From an uncultured Flavobacteriaceae bacterium (GTDB lineage Bacteria > Bacteroidota > Bacteroidia > Flavobacteriales > Flavobacteriaceae), in NCBI GenBank assembly GCA_947503005.1, contig CANNCA010000002.1, positions 496,001 to 560,000 of the forward strand: a stretch of 64,000 nucleotides of DNA. The letters are read 5' to 3'. Position 1 is the first letter of the stretch; each line of letters starts with the position of its first letter. The translations under genes and the position numbers were made by a program. This document shows positions 59,301-64,000 of this stretch, piece after piece. The notes under the pieces were generated by a model. It was not told the DNA's origin, ran no database searches, and worked only from the letters and a program-made list of their open reading frames with translations.

Positions 59301-60827
59301 GCTAGAAGTGCTGCTGATATCATCAACTGCAATATCACCGCCATCGCCCTGGGTTATCGAATTCCACGTACTGTTTGTAGGAAATTCTTGTTGCGGCACC
59401 CCATTATCTTGTAATCCAGCAATAACGATATTGGCATTGGCATCCCAGTCCATACTGTGAATCTCTGCAATATTGATATTTCCGTTAAGGGAAAACCAAT
59501 CGCCGGTCGCGTCTTCCGGGGAAGTTTGTTTATAGACCCCGCCGTCATCGCCTTCTATCAAATCACCATTGGCATCCCAATCCATATCTCGGGAATCGGC
59601 GTGAGGTGCACTATTTCCCGCTGTTCCCACGTGGGTAATACTGGTAAATTGGCTTCCGCTAGGTAGGGAGGCATCAATTCTAAAAAGTCGACCCGTAAAA
59701 TTATTTGCATTGAGGGAGTTAGGCCAAATAAAAGGGACAGTCGTAGGTTCATTTCCCCAGGGCTGTCGATCACCGCCTACATAGACTACATTGTCATCTG
59801 AGGGATCAGCCGTTATGGAAAGATGCCTGCCACCCTGACCTCCAACATGAATGCCATAGGAAATACCGGTCTCAATCGTGGTGGGTATGTCCAATGCGGT
59901 CCAAGTAGAACCGCCGTTTCCAGAACGAAATACTGCCGAAAGGTTACTAGCGGCGACAACGGCCACGAAGACATTATCATTATTACCGACGGCCAATTCA
60001 AGATTGCCAAAGCCCAGGCTAGCATCTACCGTAGCATCACTCACCTTTGTCCAGTTGGCACCGGTATCGGTGCTTTTATAAATTCCATTCGTGCCTGAGT
60101 TCGTATAAAAAATCGTGTTGTCATTAGGATCACCCACCAAGTCGAACGAGCCTCCAGCTGGCAGTCCTGTCCCCACGTCACCGGAAATTTGGTTCCAGGT
60201 AACTCCTGTGTCCGTAGTCTGCCAAATACCGCTACTGATCGTGGCTGCAATGATGGTTGATCCTCTTGCAGCAATCCCCGTTATATTCTGAGTAGCAAAG
60301 TTTCCGCCTGTATCAATGTTTGTCCATGGTCCTGACCCTGTAGTAGTACGAAAGACTCCTGGGGTTCCTCCGGAGGTAGTTCCGAAAGAGCTTATATTCC
60401 GATTATTACCTAAGACCAATGTATTTCCGGTAGCATCGGTCGGGTCAAACTCCAGCGCACCAATGGCCTGACTGGACAAATCGCTCGTGATCATCGTCCA
60501 GGTGGGAGTAGTATCCTGAGCGTTCAAGGTACGCCAAACACCCCCGCCAACACTGCCTATGTATAGAATATCGGCATTCGTCAAATGAGGCGTAACGCAA
60601 TTTACCGCACCCGCAATATGTCCGTCCGTGATTCCTTCAACCTGGCCATTTTCGCTAGGGCCTGGACCCTGTTGAATCCATTGTGCGGTAGCGAACAGGG
60701 GCAAGAGGCAAAATATGAGCACCCTAATAATTCCATCCCTACGATAGCGTATCCCGTTTGGACTATGAATTTGGGTTTTCCTTTTAATTTCCGATGCTGG
60801 TAATCGATATGAGGTCATATGTTTCAT
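56388..60827 (-). CDS. 1479-aa multidomain surface protein: BNR/sortilin-like propeller - VWA - Ig-like/CARDB-like - C-terminal outer-membrane-like beta-barrel
   Basis: Repeated KSTDTGANWTKV/RTGNGGSTWTAL/QTTDTGVTWNQI; VWA MIDAS VALVMDISGSM; C-terminal WFASIHAGATLPQGNLGNNFNTGLYGKLDLEWRFKKSLSVQLLAGLDHFNPNL...LTAGVGFHFRL. Confidence 0.85.
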   Translation of the reverse strand: MKHMTSYRLPASEIKRKTQIHSPNGIRYRRDGIIRVLIFCLLPLFATAQWIQQGPGPSENGQVEGITDGHIAGAVNCVTPHLTNADILYIGSVGGGVWRTLNAQDTTPTWTMITSDLSSQAIGALEFDPTDATGNTLVLGNNRNISSFGTTSGGTPGVFRTTTGSGPWTNIDTGGNFATQNITGIAARGSTIIAATISSGIWQTTDTGVTWNQISGDVGTGLPAGGSFDLVGDPNDNTIFYTNSGTNGIYKSTDTGANWTKVSDATVDASLGFGNLELAVGNNDNVFVAVVAASNLSAVFRSGNGGSTWTALDIPTTIETGISYGIHVGGQGGRHLSITADPSDDNVVYVGGDRQPWGNEPTTVPFIWPNSLNANNFTGRLFRIDASLPSGSQFTSITHVGTAGNSAPHADSRDMDWDANGDLIEGDDGGVYKQTSPEDATGDWFSLNGNINIAEIHSMDWDANANIVIAGLQDNGVPQQEFPTNSTWNSITQGDGGDIAVDDISSTSSSTRFSSSQVLGNFRRRVYSSGNVFQSQFFPSLTDLATGLPIGGFAFVNPIKINSQNGNNILIATNGGLFESLDQGNTLTSIGNFTINSGGSDVLAYGANDNANIIYAGSGFNVQIRTAAGAGNFNNSTAYSGGFVIGISLDPDDSQSAYIIDNNSVFETDDTGGSYTDITGNLGGLNPGTFRSVAYIPNSGEDILAVGTDLGVYIASGPAFNIWAPLGTNLPQAPVFDMEYDTEDEILLVGLMGRGAWTFNFSERDPVDVALVMDISGSMLNDACSGCDTKLDVLKDAVEIFAQLWKGLAVDDDRIGAVYFRTNVDEFTVGGDVMVPVIPNTDTMIDDVRAQNTTASELTAMGGGLQNAINELTDDTRPRNIILLTDGVQNVDPGVAFPSLDIVNGEYGPNSNISPTSPATTLDNALGIKVNTIGIGATSSFETQLADISSATDGITKLTTAPDEDLRQFYVEELVDVLRSFSPQLVAYRKGTLVTTKQENFTINNTTRKIVFKVSYERGDEVGVSIRKGSTDVTQLADRISGQFYQIFTFPYERLNIMKGPKYEGEWAIALRNGASPASYEVAAITDESSLKYNFSTGVYPQTVGKPIEIGTEVLVNGDLVTEDISVTATVLRSGKGLGTLLSTTPRPATGITAFEPNLPLGAQKLTLLSQKPSFVNQMKPVQNTITLTPSSDKVFRANITNTNVPGTYTVIYKIAGTHPYLGEFVREEQRSIVVRFSNFDFDDSDVRTNKQGPDSSGNYTWTWTFEPKDEYGNYLGPDYGTYLDINSTTGTTTDIRDLGDGTYEIDITTVTDSKPDISIELYDEVWYDGIFPDPSSAGNWFASIHAGATLPQGNLGNNFNTGLYGKLDLEWRFKKSLSVQLLAGLDHFNPNLNVAFGALQLKGYLPLSANLNAYGELGPGVHFIPKDKAYLGLDLGVGLDFELNAAHRLSLGVNYIGLSGHPLNYKWLTAGVGFHFRL

Positions 60828-60977
60828 TGTGTAAAAATTTATATCAGTATTCCGTAAACTTTTAGCTAAAGGGTGACTGGTCGTCGTAAGACGAATACAT
60901 TGTTATGGTATTAAACAAGTTTTAAAGAAGGGCGTAATGCCCCCAAAGGACAAACAATAGTGTGTCCATAGGACGAA

Positions 60978-61943
60978 TTAGGGGGGAGTGGGTCCTCGAT
61001 ATACAGAATCCAAAACCTCGTTCTTCCAAAGTATGGCACCGGTCTGTAGGTTCACTGCCACCAATTGTCGTGGCACTTCGTTCATTTTACCGCCAGTTCT
61101 ATTGGAGTAGGGGCCTTCCTCATAGATCAGCGTGCTGCCCATGACAAAGAAAGGGGCATATGATCTGTAGGTGCTTATTTCACCTATTTTTTGTTTGGAG
61201 CTGGAGTTGTAAATTTCCCAGACATAGTTATTTAGCGTATCGTCGGTAGTAGTTTTTCGACTAATGAGGACGTGTTGTTTGTCGCTGGACAAGAATTGTT
61301 GGCTGCCATCCTCTTTATTCTGGATCTTTTTATCGGATATCGGTACTATGGTTTCCGAAAAACTAACAGGTAGGTTTTGCTGTGCTATGGGATTTAACTG
61401 TCTGGAATTTACATTGTATTGGAAAGCGCCCGAGTTTTGGAGTAAACTATCCATCTCGCGTATCCCTTTCAACATTTTTTGCTGGTAGCTCCATCCGAAA
61501 TAGGTAAGGTTGCCGACGACTTTTGTTTTTAACCGGAACTGATCCGTTGCGGTTTGGCCCAAATTTGCTCTTATCCCTGTAGGTAATGTTATAGAATCCG
61601 TGGCCATGAGTGATCCGTTGCCGCTTATATTAAATCGGCCCAATATCACATTTTGGGGCGATGCAGTAGATTCCATTTGGCAAACCAATCGATTACCCGC
61701 AATGGCCATAGGTTTGGCATTTCTAACACTGGTCCAAAGTGTCGCCCCAGTTGCTATGGCTACGGCACTTACCTTACGAACTGGGGTCATAATAAATAAC
61801 TGTCCACTCCCAGGATCCACTACAATACCTTCGCCCATGGAAAAGGGTTCATTGTTACCGGTCTGGGCTATTAATTGTGATTTACATCCTAGGTTACTTA
61901 GGAGTACTAATAGAAGAAGAACTCTTAACATTTGATTTTCCAT
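60978..61943 (-). CDS. PQQ-like beta-propeller lipoprotein, upstream partner of 56388..60827
   Basis: LLSNLGCKSQ lipobox; repeated AVAIATGATLWTS / LVAVNLQTGAILWKNEV blades. Confidence 0.7.
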   Translation of the reverse strand: MENQMLRVLLLLVLLSNLGCKSQLIAQTGNNEPFSMGEGIVVDPGSGQLFIMTPVRKVSAVAIATGATLWTSVRNAKPMAIAGNRLVCQMESTASPQNVILGRFNISGNGSLMATDSITLPTGIRANLGQTATDQFRLKTKVVGNLTYFGWSYQQKMLKGIREMDSLLQNSGAFQYNVNSRQLNPIAQQNLPVSFSETIVPISDKKIQNKEDGSQQFLSSDKQHVLISRKTTTDDTLNNYVWEIYNSSSKQKIGEISTYRSYAPFFVMGSTLIYEEGPYSNRTGGKMNEVPRQLVAVNLQTGAILWKNEVLDSVYRGPTPP

Positions 61944-62165
61944 AATAATTATTTTATCAAAAAATTTTAGAATTATGGGGGGCAGGCATCTCGGGAGTAT
62001 TTCTGGTATTATGTACTTTCAATTTATATGCCAGAGCAAATGTACGAATAGCTTTACATCTAAAAACCAAAATTTCATAATTGGGGGCTATAGATGTATC
62101 GATAACCACTTTTTCTGTATTGTATGTTTTTATTCGGAACTCTGAAAACCGAAGGCTATAAAAGG

Positions 62166-62386
62166 GAGAAAAAGCGCCTTTTGATACGATAATGGTCACC
62201 GCAGGCGCCGAAACTATTCCACAACCTTTGGTCGATCAATTAAAAGTAGGAGGACGAATGATTATTCCCATCGGGCCGCATAACGGAGTACGTCAATTGG
62301 TACTCGCCACGAAAAAGAAGAATAAGAATAGCAAAAAGAATTTGATGTCCGTTCGGTTTGTGCCGTTTACAAGGAATAAAGAGTAG
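62166..62386 (+). pseudogene. 5'-truncated second copy of pcm
   Basis: EKAPFDTIMVTAGAETIPQPLVDQLKVGGRMIIPIGPHNGVRQLVLATKKKNKNSKKNLMSVRFVPFTRNKE matches the C-terminus of 55370..56059; the N-terminal two-thirds including the SAM-binding motif is absent. Confidence 0.88.
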
Positions 62387-62537
62387 TGGAAGCTAGCGTA
62401 AATTGAACAAGACATACCGACGAAACCACGAAAGGAACAATCTGACCTTCAATCTTGACAGTTCGGTCAATTTTGCAAGGGTTTATGTTACATAATTATG
62501 CTTCTTTGTATTCAAGTTGAACTAATCAATCAAAATT

Positions 62538-64000
62538 ATGAAGGCACTTACCATCAAACACATCGTTTTAGTTATTGCGCTGCAAGTTTATTCAGGTATT
62601 GCAAACGGTCAAGAATCCTTATCGACGGCACAATGGCAGGAAGATCTACGTTTTTTACAAAAAACGGTACATTCAGATTTTCCTTTCCTATTTAAAAAAG
62701 TGAAAAAAGAAGCTTGGGATGCCGAGGTCGAAAAGCTATCTGCACAAATTCCGGATTTAGAAGAGCATGAAATCAAAATAGGTCTGACCCGTATGGTTTC
62801 GCTTTTCGAATATGGTCATACGCAAATTCCATTTAGTACGGTTTCCGAAAAGGGTGTACTACCGATAAATCTTTATCATTTTAAGGATGGTATTTATGTG
62901 GAGGGTACTTTAAAGGAACATAACGCGATTTTAGGCGCTAAACTGCTTAAAGTGGGGGAGTTTGATGTAGCCAAAGCCTTGGAAATGGTCCGACCGGTCG
63001 TTCCGGTGGAAAACGAGTCTTATTTTAAGGCATACGGATTGCGGTTTCTGACCGTACCAACGGTATTGCACGCCCAAGGAGTGATTCCAGATTATTCCCA
63101 AAAGATAACCCTAACGTTCGAAAAAGAAGGCAAGCCGATGGAATATACCCTAGCTGCCATACCGGTAGATGATTTGTCGAAAGGCTACGGATTTACAATA
63201 CCGAATTCAGATTGGGCAAGTGTCCGTGAAGCGGGGAGTACCCCATTGTATTTAAAACAGTTGAATGAGACTTATTTTTATTTTGAGTATTTACCGGAAT
63301 CCAAAACATTATATGCCAGGCAAAGCTCTGTTTTCGACCATGAAAAAGAAAAGATAAAGGATTTTTACAAGCGGCTCTTTGAATTTATCGACAACAACGA
63401 AATTGACAGGTTGATTTATGATGTTCGGCTGAACGGAGGCGGTAACAATTACAATAACAAGCAATTTATACAAGGGATAATGGCCCGCCCAGAAATCAAT
63501 GCCCAGGGTAAGTTCATTTACATAATAGGGCGCAGAACATTTTCGGCATGTCAGAATTTGACCAATGAAATAGAGAATTATACGAATGCCGTAATGATTG
63601 GGGAACCAACCGCCGAGAATAAGAATTTCTATGGCGATAACAAAAAGGTAACCTTGCCCAATTCAAAAATCGATGCGTATTTGTCGTTCGCTTGGTGGCA
63701 AGACAAACCCCAATGGGAAAATGCGGACGCAACAGTGCCACATTTTCCGAAGGAATTGACTTTCGAGGAGTACCGTACCAACCAAGATCCCGTAGTTGAC
63801 TTTGCAATGAGCAATGATTTTGAGGGCTACCTTGTCAATCCGATGGATCATTTTAGACAACTATTTATGGCAGGGAAGATGGAACAATTGAAAACCGATG
63901 CCACGCGTATTCTTAAAGATCCCCTATATGCACATATACCTTTTAAACGGGAATTTAAACAAACAGGCGAGAATCTACTCTCACAGGGCGTATATGATGG
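62538..64000 (+). CDS. S41-like (C-terminal processing peptidase-type) secreted protein, truncated by window end
   Basis: Open from ATG 62538 to window end (absent from ORF track as no stop): MKALTIKHIVLVIALQVYSGIANGQ leader; DRLIYDVRLNGGGNNYNNKQFIQGI; YIIGRRTFSACQNLTNEIENYTNAVMIGEPTAEN. Confidence 0.8.
   Translation, partial: MKALTIKHIVLVIALQVYSGIANGQESLSTAQWQEDLRFLQKTVHSDFPFLFKKVKKEAWDAEVEKLSAQIPDLEEHEIKIGLTRMVSLFEYGHTQIPFSTVSEKGVLPINLYHFKDGIYVEGTLKEHNAILGAKLLKVGEFDVAKALEMVRPVVPVENESYFKAYGLRFLTVPTVLHAQGVIPDYSQKITLTFEKEGKPMEYTLAAIPVDDLSKGYGFTIPNSDWASVREAGSTPLYLKQLNETYFYFEYLPESKTLYARQSSVFDHEKEKIKDFYKRLFEFIDNNEIDRLIYDVRLNGGGNNYNNKQFIQGIMARPEINAQGKFIYIIGRRTFSACQNLTNEIENYTNAVMIGEPTAENKNFYGDNKKVTLPNSKIDAYLSFAWWQDKPQWENADATVPHFPKELTFEEYRTNQDPVVDFAMSNDFEGYLVNPMDHFRQLFMAGKMEQLKTDATRILKDPLYAHIPFKREFKQTGENLLSQGVYD

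Noticed and set aside
59823-60098. overlapping plus-strand ORFs antisense to the 5' part of the 1479-aa gene
   Set aside because: Shadow ORFs created by repeat-rich coding sequence on the other strand.
61957-62199. 80-aa minus-strand ORF between the lipoprotein and the pcm fragment
   Set aside because: No motif; overlaps the pcm remnant and is probably spurious, though it could be debris from the rearrangement.
1-64000. CRISPR arrays, rRNA, tRNA, transposases, integrases, phage genes
   Set aside because: None seen on reading both the nucleotide sequence and the six-frame translations; a tRNAscan/ISfinder/Infernal run would be needed to exclude short RNAs.

Overview
This is a 64 kb chromosomal window that looks like a marine Flavobacteriaceae genome (Bacteroidota). 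The lineage call rests on gene content: DUF6340, fused E1 alpha/beta dehydrogenase, PorT-like OMPs, VPS10/BNR proteins and HPF. I saw no rRNA, tRNA, CRISPR array, transposase or prophage.

The first 15 kb and 22-31 kb are mostly housekeeping or scattered genes: mutS2, ung, response regulator, nucleoside phosphorylase, SUI1, E1 dehydrogenase, OmpA, TerC, YceI, HPF, transporters, TlpA, and a ComEC-like MBL protein.

The regions most worth attention are:
(1) 15.7-21.95 kb: a tight operon with a type III polyketide synthase, flavoprotein oxidoreductase, methyltransferase, dedicated ACP, KS, FabZ-like dehydratase and FabI-like reductase. It is a plausible phenolic-lipid or quinone pathway with its own starter-unit supply.
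(2) 31.6-52.4 kb: a long co-directional block of mostly exported proteins. It has three ~1000-aa VPS10/sortilin-like BNR paralogs interleaved with a Tat-type PLP enzyme, gamma-glutamyltransferase and CocE-type hydrolase, followed by DUF1080, a TIM-barrel isomerase and a signal-peptide-bearing SAM methyltransferase.
(3) 56.1-62.4 kb: a two-gene module encoding a 1479-aa beta-propeller/VWA/Ig-like/C-terminal beta-barrel protein plus a propeller lipoprotein. It sits between an intact exported pcm and a 5'-truncated second pcm copy that shows a mosaic, gene-conversion-like identity pattern.

The last gene (S41-like peptidase, from 62538) runs off the window and is missing from the ORF track. All functional calls come from reading the translations; no database search was possible.
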